DNA of 64,000 bases from Lysobacterales bacterium (lineage in GTDB: Bacteria > Pseudomonadota > Gammaproteobacteria > Xanthomonadales > SZUA-38), in assembly GCA_028285525.1 (NCBI GenBank), contig JANQOZ010000109.1, positions 62,001 through 126,000 of the forward strand, read 5' to 3'. The notes under the pieces are model-generated. The model had not been told where the DNA came from and searched no databases. It saw nothing but the letters and a program-made list of their open reading frames with translations. Position numbers and translations under genes: made by a program. Position 1 is the first letter of the stretch, and the number at the start of each line of letters is the position of its first letter. This document shows, in pieces, positions 1 through 9,738 of the stretch.

Positions 1-247
1 GACCGAACTACCATCCCTGGACCCTCGCGTGAACCACTGTCTCAACCTGACTCTTGTATCGTGAACTCATAGTGAAGCCAGCCGTCACCTGTTCGAACCT
101 GACTCTGAAACCGACGCCGAATTCGGTAATGGAATACTACCCGCATTTGCGGAGAGGGAGCACAACAGGAGTCGCATTCCACGAGCAGACGAGAGCGGGA
201 TTGGCTTAGAAACGGCAGTGCGCCGGGTGGTGGCCTGCTCCCGAACC
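1..247. other. Left-edge non-coding stretch
   Basis: No convincing gene is visible. The phrase CCTGACTCT occurs twice (near 47 and 99) in an unremarkable context. A perfect 7-bp inverted repeat with a 4-base loop (CCCGAAC/GTTCGGG, 240-257) straddles the stop codon of the minus-strand DUF748 gene. It has no T-run on either side, so it is not a clear intrinsic terminator. Confidence 0.5.
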
Positions 248-3103
248 TCAGTTCGGGGCCAACACGAGTTCGATTACCACCGTCTCGCCCCCGCTGAGTT
301 CAACCAGGCGGGGATCCAGGACGTAGGCTCGCTGAATCAGCGATTCGTCAGAGGCTGCAAGCGCGGACTTGATGGCTGAGGCGCGTGCCGTGGCGAGCTC
401 TCGCAGAGCGTCATCTGAGATTTCCAGCGAAGCCAACAGCTGTTCTTCGACGGCGGCGAGGTCCGGGAGTGGTTCAGCGCCCTCCTCTTCCGGCGGTAGC
501 GTCGGGAGTTCGCCGATTCGCGCCTGAAACGCCTCGATCAGCGCGGAATTTCTCGCTTCGTCATCCAGACCGGAGAGACCCAGCTCCGCTTCCAGGCGCT
601 GGGTTTTTAGCGCCGGTGCATCAAGGCCGCGGCTGGCGACGCCCGCGATGTCCAGTCGCAGCGTTGGGCGCTGCAGCAGGGCTTCCGAGAGTTTTGTCAA
701 TCGATCGGTGGCGGCCTCGTCCAGCTCGCCGATGCCGGGCTGAAAGTTCACGTACTGCAGGTCTTCGCCGCCCCCAGGAATGAGCTTGCCGAGAATGAAA
801 AACGGTGAGGCGGCGGCTTTGACGATCAGGTTCACAAACGCCTTGAAGACGACCGAGCCGATGCGGAACTTCGGATCGTTCAAGTTGCCTGCAACCGGCA
901 CGCCGAGGTCGATGTTGCCCGACGGGTCCTTGAGCAGCGCCAGGGCAAGGTCCAAAGGCAGCGATACCGCATCCTCGCTGTCCACCGATCCGCCCAGCGT
1001 CAGCTGGCCCAGGACAACTTCATTGCTGCCCTTGAGGCTGTCACCGTCAAGCTCATAACCCAGCTCCAGGTCCAGTCGCCCGCGTTCGATCAGGCGTCCG
1101 ACATACTTTCCGGCATAAGCGTTCGCTGAGGTGAGATCGATGTTTTTGGTGGACAGCGTTACCTTGTTGCGGTCTTCGAGCGGATTCAGCTCGCCGGTGA
1201 TTCCGATATCCGCGTATCCCTCCAGCTTACCGGCGAAATCCAGCGACGCCGGCTTGTCCACGTTGCTGTTCAGGCCTCTTAGCGTGCCGCCAAACTGGTT
1301 GATGCTGGCGCTGAAGGCCGGCTGCACCGATGCGTCAGCAAACCGCAGCGTACCGCCGTCGATCGTCAACTCACCCAGCTCGATGACCGGTCCGGGTGCC
1401 TCCTCGGCCTCAGCCGCCGACTCCGGCTGCGCCTCAGCCTCCTCCGCTTCCGTCTCATCGGGCGAACCGGTGAGCCGCGAGATATTGCTGCTGCCGTCTG
1501 CGGCAATCGCAAACGTAGCGCTCGGCTCGCTCAAGGAAACTCGATCGAAGTGAACCAACGCCGGCTCATCGGCCGGCACGTTGACGTCGATGCCGGCCAG
1601 CGAAAAAGAAGCAAATCCGGCCAGCGGGCCCTCCTCACCGCTGGTGGCCAGGTTCGACACCTCAACCGAACCGCCCGCTTTGAGTCCATCGCTGAGGCTC
1701 ACGTTCAGCTGCGCGCCCAGTGCACCGCTCTCCACATTCAGCGCGGCTGATTCGCGCACGTAGCCCGTCAGCCAGGGCAGCGGGAGCTGACTGAGCGTCA
1801 GGCCGCCGTCGACCGCAAGCGGCGTGAGCACATGCTGCCCGTCCCAGAGAATCTGGCCGTCGCCCAGCGCCGCGTCCAGCCTGACCGGGAACTGCGTGCC
1901 GGGCGACAGATCAAAGTCCGCCAGCGACAGCTCGTTGATGGTGAGCGTCTGAGCGGTTTCAGGCTGAACCGACTGATCGGTCCAGTTGATCGGGAGATTG
2001 TTGACGGTTACTGACGCGATCGCGAACTGAAACGGTTCGCCGCCGCCGGCAGTGGCAGGATCTGCGGCGGGCGCCTCCGCCTCCTCAGATTCGGAAGACT
2101 CGCCGCCAACCAGCGCTGCCGGCAATTCGAGCTCTCCATCCGGGCCGCGGGTGAGGTTGATGGTACCGTCGCTTAGCGCGATTCGGCTGATCCCTGCACT
2201 GCGCCCGGCGAGTGAAAAATCGGGTCCCTCGACGGTCAGGCTGGCCAGCTTAAAGAGAGACTGACCATCCTCAAGCGTCATGTCCGTATCGGTAAGCGAC
2301 CAGCTGCCGTTGCTCGTCGCCAGCTCAAGCCCGTCTGCCCCGTCGACATTGATGTCGAGACTGCCGTTGAGCGTTCCGCTTTCCCACTCGATACCGTGGA
2401 GATAACGTGCGTAGCGCCAGGACGGCTTCAGCTGAAGCTCGCTGACCGTCAGCGCTCCATCGAACGTCAGAGGCGTCAGCGCAAAGGCCCCTTCCAGCCG
2501 AACCTCGCCCTGGCCTTCGTGGGCGAACGCGATCGAAAACGGACCTGGTTCCCCGACCTGCGTCGTCAGCCCGCCAAGCGAGAAGTTCAGGCCGCCCAGC
2601 TCGGTGTTGTAGGTTTCCGGGTGCGGTTCGTCCGCGTAGCGGATTTTCCCGTCGATTATGTCGGTCTGCGCCAGCGTGAAGACCCAGGGCTCGGATTCTT
2701 CGGCAACTGCAGGCTCTGGATCCTCTGTAGCCGGCACCAGCTCCAGCCAGTGCGGATCGCCAGCCGCCGTCAGAATGACGTTCACATCCGGCTTTTCCAG
2801 GATCAGACTCTTCAGGGTGATGTTTCGGCGAACCAGCGGCCAGAGCTGCGCGTTCACGTAGATCCGGTCAGCTGCGATCAGATCCCGCCCCTCACGGTCC
2901 TGACTGGCCAGCTTTTCCAGCGTGACCGACAGCACCAGCGGATTGACCTTCACCTTCTCAACCGACAGATCCACTCCAGCCTGATCTTTGGCCTGGCTGA
3001 TCAGCTGCTTTTTGAGCTGCGAGGGGGCAATAAAAAACCCTGTCACGCAGTAGAGGACAAACAACGTCAGGACGACAACACCCGTCCACTTCCACCGGTT
3101 CAT
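248..3103 (-). CDS. DUF748 (AsmA-like) envelope protein
   Basis: A 951-residue protein with one N-terminal membrane anchor (about residues 7-27) and a long periplasmic part. The N-terminal block (LSVEKVKVNPLVLSVTLEKL, then the IYVNAQLWPL and PDVNVIL phrases) is typical of DUF748, a family related to the AsmA/YhdP proteins that bridge the envelope. Two acidic Glu/Ala-rich linkers (around 330-355 and 545-570) separate the repeated beta-rich modules. A segment near residues 775-850 looks like a degenerate OmpA-type peptidoglycan-binding domain. The start ATG is preceded by a purine-rich stretch. Family members are thought to help envelope maintenance or lipid transport; the exact role here is unknown. 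No partner gene overlaps it. Confidence 0.85.
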   Translation of the reverse strand: MNRWKWTGVVVLTLFVLYCVTGFFIAPSQLKKQLISQAKDQAGVDLSVEKVKVNPLVLSVTLEKLASQDREGRDLIAADRIYVNAQLWPLVRRNITLKSLILEKPDVNVILTAAGDPHWLELVPATEDPEPAVAEESEPWVFTLAQTDIIDGKIRYADEPHPETYNTELGGLNFSLGGLTTQVGEPGPFSIAFAHEGQGEVRLEGAFALTPLTFDGALTVSELQLKPSWRYARYLHGIEWESGTLNGSLDINVDGADGLELATSNGSWSLTDTDMTLEDGQSLFKLASLTVEGPDFSLAGRSAGISRIALSDGTINLTRGPDGELELPAALVGGESSESEEAEAPAADPATAGGGEPFQFAIASVTVNNLPINWTDQSVQPETAQTLTINELSLADFDLSPGTQFPVRLDAALGDGQILWDGQHVLTPLAVDGGLTLSQLPLPWLTGYVRESAALNVESGALGAQLNVSLSDGLKAGGSVEVSNLATSGEEGPLAGFASFSLAGIDVNVPADEPALVHFDRVSLSEPSATFAIAADGSSNISRLTGSPDETEAEEAEAQPESAAEAEEAPGPVIELGELTIDGGTLRFADASVQPAFSASINQFGGTLRGLNSNVDKPASLDFAGKLEGYADIGITGELNPLEDRNKVTLSTKNIDLTSANAYAGKYVGRLIERGRLDLELGYELDGDSLKGSNEVVLGQLTLGGSVDSEDAVSLPLDLALALLKDPSGNIDLGVPVAGNLNDPKFRIGSVVFKAFVNLIVKAAASPFFILGKLIPGGGEDLQYVNFQPGIGELDEAATDRLTKLSEALLQRPTLRLDIAGVASRGLDAPALKTQRLEAELGLSGLDDEARNSALIEAFQARIGELPTLPPEEEGAEPLPDLAAVEEQLLASLEISDDALRELATARASAIKSALAASDESLIQRAYVLDPRLVELSGGETVVIELVLAPN

Positions 3104-3232
3104 GGGGAGATCACTCTTCGGTTACTGGAGGCTTAAATTATGCCCTGTCCGTCGTTGTGGAAACATGACCGATGCACGTTCGTTAACGAATCGAAAGGCG
3201 CTGCCTCCGTCTTGCGGACAATTCCCTAACGC

Positions 3233-4606
3233 TTAGCCGCTGACCAGCTCGTAGCAGGGTTCGTATTTGGTGCCCGGCAGCTTCATCCGCTGCTGCTCCA
3301 CGAAGGAGGCCAGCAGGCGATCGAGGCGATCCATGATCTCCGGCTCGCCACGCATCTGGAACTTACCGTGCTCCTGGATTGCGCGCAGACCGTTCTCTTT
3401 CACGTTGCCGGCCACAATGCCGGAGAAGGCCCGGCGCAGATTAGCGGCCAGATCGTGCGCCGGCTGGTCCCGGTGCAGCGGCAGGTTCAGCATGTTTTCG
3501 TGGGTTGGGTCGAACGGCACCTGAAAAGCCTCCGGCACTCGCAGACCCCAGTTATAAAAGAAGGCGTCCTTGGTGTTCCGACGGTGTTCCCGCACCTCCG
3601 CCATACCGGACATCATGCGGCGCGCTACGCCTTCCGGATCATCCACAAAGATTTCGTACTTGCGCTGAGCCTCGGTACCGAGGGTGGCCGCGATGAATTC
3701 GTCGATCTGTTCAAAGTAGGCTTTGCTCTCCGCCGGGCCCGTGAACACCAGCGGGAACGGCGCGTGGCTGTTGACCGGGTCGAGCAGCAGGCCGAGCAAA
3801 TAGAGGATCTCCTCACACGTGCCGACGCCGCCTGGAAACACGATGATCCCGTGGCCGAAGCGTACAAAGGCCTCGAGGCGTTTTTCGATGTCGGGCATGA
3901 TCACCAGCTGGTTCACGATCGGGTTGGGCGCTTCGGCCGCAATAATCCCCGGCTCCGAAATCCCGACGTAACGCGCCGGATACGTGCGCTGCTTCCGGTG
4001 AGCGACCGAGGCCCCCTTCATCGGGCCTTTCATGGCGCCGGGGCCACAGCCCGTGCAGATTTCCAGGCCTCGCAGACCCAGGTGATAACCCACCTTCTTG
4101 GTGTAGTCGTACTCTTCGCGGGAAATGCTGTGCCCGCCCCAGCACACCACCATGCTCGGATCATCGCCCGGGTTGAAAACGCCCGCGTGTCGCAGGATGG
4201 AAAACACCGCGTTGGTGATGCCCTCGCTGCTCTCAAAATCAAACTCGTCGGCCTCCACCTGACTGTTCACGAAGATGATGTCGCGCAGCACGTCGAACAG
4301 CATCTCGCGAACGCCCTCAATCAGGCGCCCGTCAACAAAAGCCTCCGACGGGGCGTTGGTGAGCTGGAGCTTGATGCCCCGATCCTGCTGCAGCACCTGG
4401 ATCTCGAAGTCCTGGAAGGCCTTCATCAGCTCCTGTGCGTCGTCCTGATCGTGACCGCTGTTCAAGATAGCCAGGCAGCAGCGCCGAAACAGATCGTGCA
4501 GCCCGCCGTGACCGGCCTGGCGAAGGCGCGCCACCTCCTGCTGGGACAAAACGTCCATGCCGCGGGTTGGCGTGATGTTGACAGTGTCGGTGAGTTGGTT
4601 GGACAT
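3233..4606 (-). CDS. ppnN: Nucleotide 5'-monophosphate nucleosidase PpnN (YgdH, LOG family)
   Basis: Cytosolic enzyme of the PpnN/LOG family, which hydrolyses nucleoside monophosphates to free base and ribose 5-phosphate and in E. coli is activated by (p)ppGpp. The Rossmann-like LOG motif PGGVGTCEE is seen near residue 257, with the family C-terminal extension present. Starting at the ATG at 4606 gives 457 residues, close to the 454 of E. coli; an upstream in-frame TTG at 4660 would add 18 residues rich in Cys and is less likely. The sequence just upstream of the ATG is CCCCTCCT, the complement of a Shine-Dalgarno site, so the ribosome site is poor. It stands alone between fimV-like and DUF748 genes on the same strand. 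Confidence 0.9.
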   Translation of the reverse strand: MSNQLTDTVNITPTRGMDVLSQQEVARLRQAGHGGLHDLFRRCCLAILNSGHDQDDAQELMKAFQDFEIQVLQQDRGIKLQLTNAPSEAFVDGRLIEGVREMLFDVLRDIIFVNSQVEADEFDFESSEGITNAVFSILRHAGVFNPGDDPSMVVCWGGHSISREEYDYTKKVGYHLGLRGLEICTGCGPGAMKGPMKGASVAHRKQRTYPARYVGISEPGIIAAEAPNPIVNQLVIMPDIEKRLEAFVRFGHGIIVFPGGVGTCEEILYLLGLLLDPVNSHAPFPLVFTGPAESKAYFEQIDEFIAATLGTEAQRKYEIFVDDPEGVARRMMSGMAEVREHRRNTKDAFFYNWGLRVPEAFQVPFDPTHENMLNLPLHRDQPAHDLAANLRRAFSGIVAGNVKENGLRAIQEHGKFQMRGEPEIMDRLDRLLASFVEQQRMKLPGTKYEPCYELVSG

Positions 4607-4742
4607 AGGAGGGGCTCTTTGCGTGGACGGGCGATTATGGCAGAGGCAATCGCTGCACAACAGGGCGCACGGGCGCGGCCCGCGGCAGGCGAAACAAAAA
4701 GACTAGCTCGGGCGAAACGGCAGTTGGGAGAGTTCGAACGCC

Positions 4743-6200
4743 CTACTCGGCGACGTCGAGCTCACCGGTATTGCGCTTGCCCGCTTGCTGGATGCGGTGC
4801 ACGAGGTCGGCCGTACGCTGCGCGCGCTGCTGGTCCTCGCGGCGACCGCGATACCAGACGATAAACGTCAGCACCAGCAGCAGCAGGACGCCCAGTACCC
4901 AGGGCCACCAGCCGAGGCCGGACGTCCGCTGAGCCGCTTCGGTCGTGTTCGTGGCGTTGGCCAGTTCCGACTCCACCGCCATGGGGCTGGGGTTCGGGTC
5001 CGGCGTCGCCTGCGCTGACGGCGGCGCAACGGCCAGACTGCTGGATTCAGATGCCGCCTCTTGGGCAGTATCCCCGGCCGCCGCGTTGAGCTCCTGATCC
5101 GTGGCCGCAACCTCGAGGTCCTGCTCCTCGGCAGCCCTCAGGGCAATCAGCTTGCGCAGCGTCTCGATCCGCCCTTCCAGTTCGCTGACGCGATTTTTCA
5201 GGACGTCGTTTTCCTTGCGGTAGGTCTCGATTTCGGCGGTGGCGTAAGCCAGGTCCCGGCGCGCCTCCTGGGCCCGCAGCCCAAGCTCCGCGTCGTCTTC
5301 GTCGAGCCACTTGTTCAAAGAATTCAGTATTTCGCCGCTGGTTGGCGTACCGATCAGCTCCAGTCGCGACTCCTCGTCTGCGGGGCTCGGCCGCGTTTCG
5401 GGCCCTGGCTGCGGGGCAGCCTCGGGGCTCACAGTGGCAGCCGGGGCTTCCGCCATACGCTCTGGCGCGGAAGTCACCGGCCGAGGCGCGGGCGCCGATA
5501 CCCGCGGCGAGAAACCGGCCAGCTCCGGCAGCGTCAGGCTGACGCCCGCACGCATCCGGTTCATGTCCCCATTCACAAAAGCGCCGGGGTTCAGGTCTAC
5601 GATCGCCTGCATGTACTGGAAGCCGTTCACCGGCTGGTCGCCAGCCAGCTCCGAAACAATCTCGGACAGCGTCTGACCACTCTGAATCGGGCCGTAGGTG
5701 TTGCCGGAGCTGACCGCCGCGACCCGACGAGGCCGCGGTGTGCTGGCGGGCTCGGCAATCGGCGTGGGCTCGGGTGCACTCGGAGCCGGCGCAGGGGTGG
5801 TCACCACGCCATCGATCTGCGGCGCAAAGTCGATGATCACCGGATAGTGACGCATGCTTTCGCTGTCGTCCGCATTCATGATCAGCACGAGATCGATCAC
5901 AAGATCCGTCACGGGCAGCCGGGAGCTCAGGCGCACCACGTTTTTGCCGCCCACCAGCGACAACGTGGCGGTGTAGTCGCTTAAGTTCCGCGGCGCGTTG
6001 ATGTCCATCCGCCGGTAGCGGGAAGGCCCGGCCAGCTCGACCGACAGGTTCCGAACGTCGTCGGTGCTCAGCAGCTCAATGGTCGCGTCAAACGGTTGGT
6101 TGAGGTACGAGTTCACCTCGAGCTCACCGAAGCCGACCGCCCACAGGGCGCTTGACGGGAGCAGCAGCACCGCGGCCAGCAGACCCCGCCAGCGCTGCAT
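4743..6200 (-). CDS. FimV/HubP-like polar scaffold protein (short form)
   Basis: Starts with a signal peptide (MQRWRGLLAAVLLLPSSALWA) followed by a FimV N-terminal domain (residues about 22-130: GFGELEVNSYLNQPFDATIEL, VIIDFAP) and a LysM-like region (about 175-235, GQTLSEIVSEL to GVSLTLP) expected to bind peptidoglycan. A Pro/Ala linker and a coiled coil (about 320-360) precede a membrane segment near residue 440-460 and a short basic cytoplasmic tail. FimV/HubP proteins organise the cell pole and type IV pili. At about 485 residues this copy is much shorter than Pseudomonas FimV and lacks the cytoplasmic TPR/FimV-C region. The ATG at 6200 gives a better signal peptide than the upstream start at 6227. 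Confidence 0.82.
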   Translation of the reverse strand: MQRWRGLLAAVLLLPSSALWAVGFGELEVNSYLNQPFDATIELLSTDDVRNLSVELAGPSRYRRMDINAPRNLSDYTATLSLVGGKNVVRLSSRLPVTDLVIDLVLIMNADDSESMRHYPVIIDFAPQIDGVVTTPAPAPSAPEPTPIAEPASTPRPRRVAAVSSGNTYGPIQSGQTLSEIVSELAGDQPVNGFQYMQAIVDLNPGAFVNGDMNRMRAGVSLTLPELAGFSPRVSAPAPRPVTSAPERMAEAPAATVSPEAAPQPGPETRPSPADEESRLELIGTPTSGEILNSLNKWLDEDDAELGLRAQEARRDLAYATAEIETYRKENDVLKNRVSELEGRIETLRKLIALRAAEEQDLEVAATDQELNAAAGDTAQEAASESSSLAVAPPSAQATPDPNPSPMAVESELANATNTTEAAQRTSGLGWWPWVLGVLLLLVLTFIVWYRGRREDQQRAQRTADLVHRIQQAGKRNTGELDVAE

Positions 6201-6293
6201 TGGCACTTTATTCTGTCTACAAAACATTACGGGGAGGGAGTTTATCGGCTGAATGGGGCTGTCACAACCGATTGCAACGATCGTTCATAAAGC

Positions 6294-6332
6294 AAAAAGC
6301 CAGCCTGGATCAATGCCCGGGCCGGCTTTTTT
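6294..6332 (-). terminator. Intrinsic terminator, bidirectional form
   Basis: Arms AAAAAGCC (6294-6301) and GGCTTTTT (6324-6331) pair perfectly and extend inward by three further pairs after one mismatch. Both ends carry a run of five or more A/T, so the hairpin can end transcription on either strand. Its position just after the stop of the minus-strand TonB receptor and before the fimV-like gene indicates that it ends the receptor transcript. Confidence 0.8.
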
Positions 6333-6353
6333 AAAGGATTTGCTTAAGTGATT

Positions 6354-9300
6354 TTAGAAGGTCACTCGCAGACCCAGCTGCACCTGCCAGCGAGACTGGC
6401 CGATGCCATCCTGGCGGCGGTTGAAGTCAGTCCTCGTGAGGTCGTATCTGTAGCGACCGTCTGCCGTCAGACCTTCAAAGTTAACGGCCTCTGCTACGTA
6501 TTCAAACGGCACCTGATCAATGCGGCCCCACTCGTCGTTGATGAGGTTGCCGAAGTTCAGGATGTTGACATAGATCTCGCTGCCACCCCAGTCGAAGAAC
6601 GGCAGTTCCTGACGGATGCTGATGTCCAGAGAGCCGACCGACTCACTGCGGCAGTGGTTACGCGTAACCACCGTGCCGCGGAAGCGGTTCAGGCAGGGCG
6701 TGGCGTCAACCAGCGCGAAGAACTCAGCCTCTTCCGCTGCGTCGGTGAATTCCACGTCGCCCGGGCCAGCCGGCACAAACAGCAGGTCGTTGTCGCGGAT
6801 GAAGTCGCCGTTGGCGTCGTTGTCGAACGTGAAGCTGAACGGACGACCACTGCGGCGCTCGTAGAACGCGGTGATAGAGGTCTCCAGATCACCAAACAGG
6901 TTGTCGCGAAACTCGATGCTGGCCACGGTGCGGCTCTGAATCTCGTAGTTGGCGGTGGTTTCCTGCTCTTCGTTCGGGTTGAACGTGGCGCGGTTGTTCC
7001 AGTTGGAAATCGCGCGGCTGGAGGTGCCCGGGTTCACCGCGTCAGCGCGGCTCCAGGTTTTGCCCAGACGTACGGTCCAGTTGTCGTTGAACCGCTTGGT
7101 GAAGTCGAGCGTGAAGTTGGTGGCCGAACCTTCGCTGGTGTTTTCCAGCAGCAGCACGTCGTTGAAAGCCGCGTCGCGGTTGCATCGACCGCCACTGGCA
7201 CTGGCCGCATCACACCAGTAGTTGTTGCGACCGTCGGGCAGCAGACCATTCGGTGTACCCAGGTTCAGGTGGCGATACTGGATGGCGTTCTCCACTTCCG
7301 TGTGCACCAGCTCAGCGGTGGCGTTGATGCCCCAGGGCAGCTCACGGTCGTAGGCCAGATTGGCGCGCCAGATGGTGGGCTGCTCGAGGTTCGGGTCAAC
7401 CACGTCCACGTCCTGACGGGCAGCGCGAGGGCCACCGGCCGGCAATGGCTGGTTGTCCGGATCAGCGGTGTAGCGAATCGTGTCGTCGATCTGGAACACG
7501 TTCAGGTTGCCGCCCGGGTTGGTGAACGGGTTGGACAGCCACACACCTGCGCTGGAGCCGGCGAAGAGGCCAACACCACCACGCAGCTGGGAGGCGTACT
7601 CACCCTGGCTGATGTCCCAGTTGAAACCCACGCGCGGCTGAATGATTTCGTTGCCGTCGATGGTGGCGTCGTTCGGGAAGCCGAAGGTCTCAAGAAACAG
7701 CGGGTTGAAGAGCGGGCTGTCGTCCACGCTGGGCACGTCGATCCGCAGACCGTAAGTCAGCGAAAAGTTGTAGGCAACGTCCCAGGTGTCCTGGATGAAG
7801 AAGCCGGTGTTTTCCAGCGCCCAATCGGCGGCCGGGAACGGATCCGACGGGTCGCTGCCGATGCGGTACTGGTAGAAACTCGGGATGCCGGCTTCGAAAG
7901 CTTCGATGCTCTCGAATTCATAAGTTCCGAGGCTGCCGAAGACAAACACGTTGTTGATGTCGGTTTCTTTGTAGTCGAAGCCGAACTTAATGTTGTGGTC
8001 GCCCCAGATGTATTCGCCTGCGGCATAGAACGTGGTCACGTCGGTGCTCAGCATGTTGGCGTGACGGAACTGTTCGGTGCCGAAAATCACGTCGCCACCG
8101 TCGGTCTCGATCAGGGTCTGGGGTGCGCGAGACCGGGTGATCGGCATGCTGTCGTAGCCGCTCACCGAGAAGTTCACCTCGGTGGACAGGTTCGGGGTCC
8201 AGTCGCTGTACCAGATGACGTTGGCGGAGTCGCGCTCGATGTCGCTGGTGTACCAGTAGCTGCCCAGAGAGAACTCGCCGACGTTGCGGTCGGGAATGAT
8301 CACTTCCTGGCCGTTGTTTTCGGTGTAGGTGAACTGCACCCGGTTGCTGTCGTTCACGTTCCAGTCGAACTTGACGATGATGTTTTCGTCTTCGTCCGAC
8401 AGGTTGGTCGGCGCATCGATGGTGCCGACGTCCAGGCCGTACTGCGTCTGGGCGATGCTTGCGATACGCTCGATCTCTGACCGGTCTAGGTTGAAGATCG
8501 TGGAGGCGCCGCTACCTGGCAGGCCCACACCCGGGCCCGGCTCGGTGCGATCGAAGCCTTCGTAGCCGACGAAGAAGAACAGCTTGTCCTTGATGATCGG
8601 GCCGCCGACAGTGAAGCCATAGACGTCTTCCTCAAAGGTCGGAAAGTCCTGGCCGTTTTCGTTCTCGCCGATCAGGCCGTCGTCACGGAACAGGTAGTAG
8701 ACGCTGCCGTTGAATTCGTTGGTGCCGCTCTTGGTCACGGCGTTGATGCTCGCGCCGTTGAAGTTTGACTGTGCCACGTCATACGGCGAGATGTTGATCT
8801 GGAACTCTTCGATGGTCTCGATAGAGATCACCTGGTTCCGAGCCGGCAGGCCTGATGCATTGAGGCCAAATTCGTCGTTGGCCGGCACGTTGTCGATGGT
8901 CAGGTTGTTGTATCGGTTGTTCTGGCCCGCAACCGACAGCTCCTGGCGGCCCTTGTCGATGACCACAACGCGCGGGTCGAGGCGGGCGAAGTCGTTCAGC
9001 GAGCGTGAGATCGTCGGATAGTTCTCGATCTGGTCACGCGTGATGGTCGTCATCGTGCCCTTCATGTCGGGTCCGAACTGACCAGCGGTGGCGATATCAC
9101 CAACCACTTCCAGCGTACCGAGCTGGGCAGAGCCGCTCTGCAGCTGGGCGTTGAGGGCGTACTCATCGGACAGGTTGATGAACACCTCGCCGAACTGGTC
9201 GCCCTGGAAGCCTTCTTTGGTCACGGTGATGGTGTAAGGGCCGCCGACGCGCAGGCCTTTGGCGCGATAGCGCCCGCTTGCCTGGGTGACTACGGTTTTG

Positions 9301-9467
9301 GCCGTTCCAGTGGGCTCGTGCACCACCAGCACTTCTGCGTTGGGCACCGGGGCGCCGGATTCGTCCGTGACGATACCCGCGATGCTGGATGTCGAAAACT
9401 GTGCGTAGGCCGGAGCTGCCAACAGGAAAGCAGCCGCAGCGATAAGCAGCGATCTATAGAGTCTCAT
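6354..9467 (-). CDS. Oar-like TonB-dependent receptor with carboxypeptidase-regulatory domain
   Basis: Outer-membrane receptor of about 1037 residues. It has a clear signal peptide ending AAPAYAQ, an N-terminal CarboxypepD-regulatory-like domain (about 24-110, SIAGIVTDESGAPVPNAEV), a plug region (about 115-230) and a long barrel ending in the terminal aromatic residue typical of outer-membrane proteins (LRVTF). This architecture is that of the Oar/Cna-B-type receptors common in Xanthomonadales, Myxococcota and Bacteroidota. The ligand cannot be read from sequence. The ATG at 9467 is preceded by GAGG and starts the signal peptide; the in-frame extension to 9566 is not protein-like. Transcription is probably ended by the hairpin at 6294-6332. 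Confidence 0.9.
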   Translation of the reverse strand: MRLYRSLLIAAAAFLLAAPAYAQFSTSSIAGIVTDESGAPVPNAEVLVVHEPTGTAKTVVTQASGRYRAKGLRVGGPYTITVTKEGFQGDQFGEVFINLSDEYALNAQLQSGSAQLGTLEVVGDIATAGQFGPDMKGTMTTITRDQIENYPTISRSLNDFARLDPRVVVIDKGRQELSVAGQNNRYNNLTIDNVPANDEFGLNASGLPARNQVISIETIEEFQINISPYDVAQSNFNGASINAVTKSGTNEFNGSVYYLFRDDGLIGENENGQDFPTFEEDVYGFTVGGPIIKDKLFFFVGYEGFDRTEPGPGVGLPGSGASTIFNLDRSEIERIASIAQTQYGLDVGTIDAPTNLSDEDENIIVKFDWNVNDSNRVQFTYTENNGQEVIIPDRNVGEFSLGSYWYTSDIERDSANVIWYSDWTPNLSTEVNFSVSGYDSMPITRSRAPQTLIETDGGDVIFGTEQFRHANMLSTDVTTFYAAGEYIWGDHNIKFGFDYKETDINNVFVFGSLGTYEFESIEAFEAGIPSFYQYRIGSDPSDPFPAADWALENTGFFIQDTWDVAYNFSLTYGLRIDVPSVDDSPLFNPLFLETFGFPNDATIDGNEIIQPRVGFNWDISQGEYASQLRGGVGLFAGSSAGVWLSNPFTNPGGNLNVFQIDDTIRYTADPDNQPLPAGGPRAARQDVDVVDPNLEQPTIWRANLAYDRELPWGINATAELVHTEVENAIQYRHLNLGTPNGLLPDGRNNYWCDAASASGGRCNRDAAFNDVLLLENTSEGSATNFTLDFTKRFNDNWTVRLGKTWSRADAVNPGTSSRAISNWNNRATFNPNEEQETTANYEIQSRTVASIEFRDNLFGDLETSITAFYERRSGRPFSFTFDNDANGDFIRDNDLLFVPAGPGDVEFTDAAEEAEFFALVDATPCLNRFRGTVVTRNHCRSESVGSLDISIRQELPFFDWGGSEIYVNILNFGNLINDEWGRIDQVPFEYVAEAVNFEGLTADGRYRYDLTRTDFNRRQDGIGQSRWQVQLGLRVTF

Positions 9468-9738
9468 GGTGTGCCTCGTCTCTGGAAAACAGGTCAGTTT
9501 TGGTTGCCCGTGACGCCTGGGGCGAGACCGGAAATAGGAATTATTATTGGTTCCGGCCCAGCTCAACCGAGGTTGAACGCCGCCATTTTACGAAGATTTG
9601 TTATCGTTTTGTTAAAACGCGCGGAAGAATGTGCAATCGTTGCTGAAAGCGTCTGCAAAGCGCTGAAATTCCAGCACAAAGCATGACCAATGGCCTATGA
9701 AAAAAGTCCCCGCGATAATCCGCTGAAGCGCGCGCAGA

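Noticed and set aside
240-257. 7-bp hairpin at the DUF748 stop codon as a terminator
   Set aside because: No T-run on either strand; kept only as a note.
6348-8480. 710-codon open frame on the plus strand
   Set aside because: It lies fully antisense to the TonB receptor, whose domains, signal peptide and C-terminal aromatic residue are clear. Composition is Val/Arg/His-rich shadow sequence.
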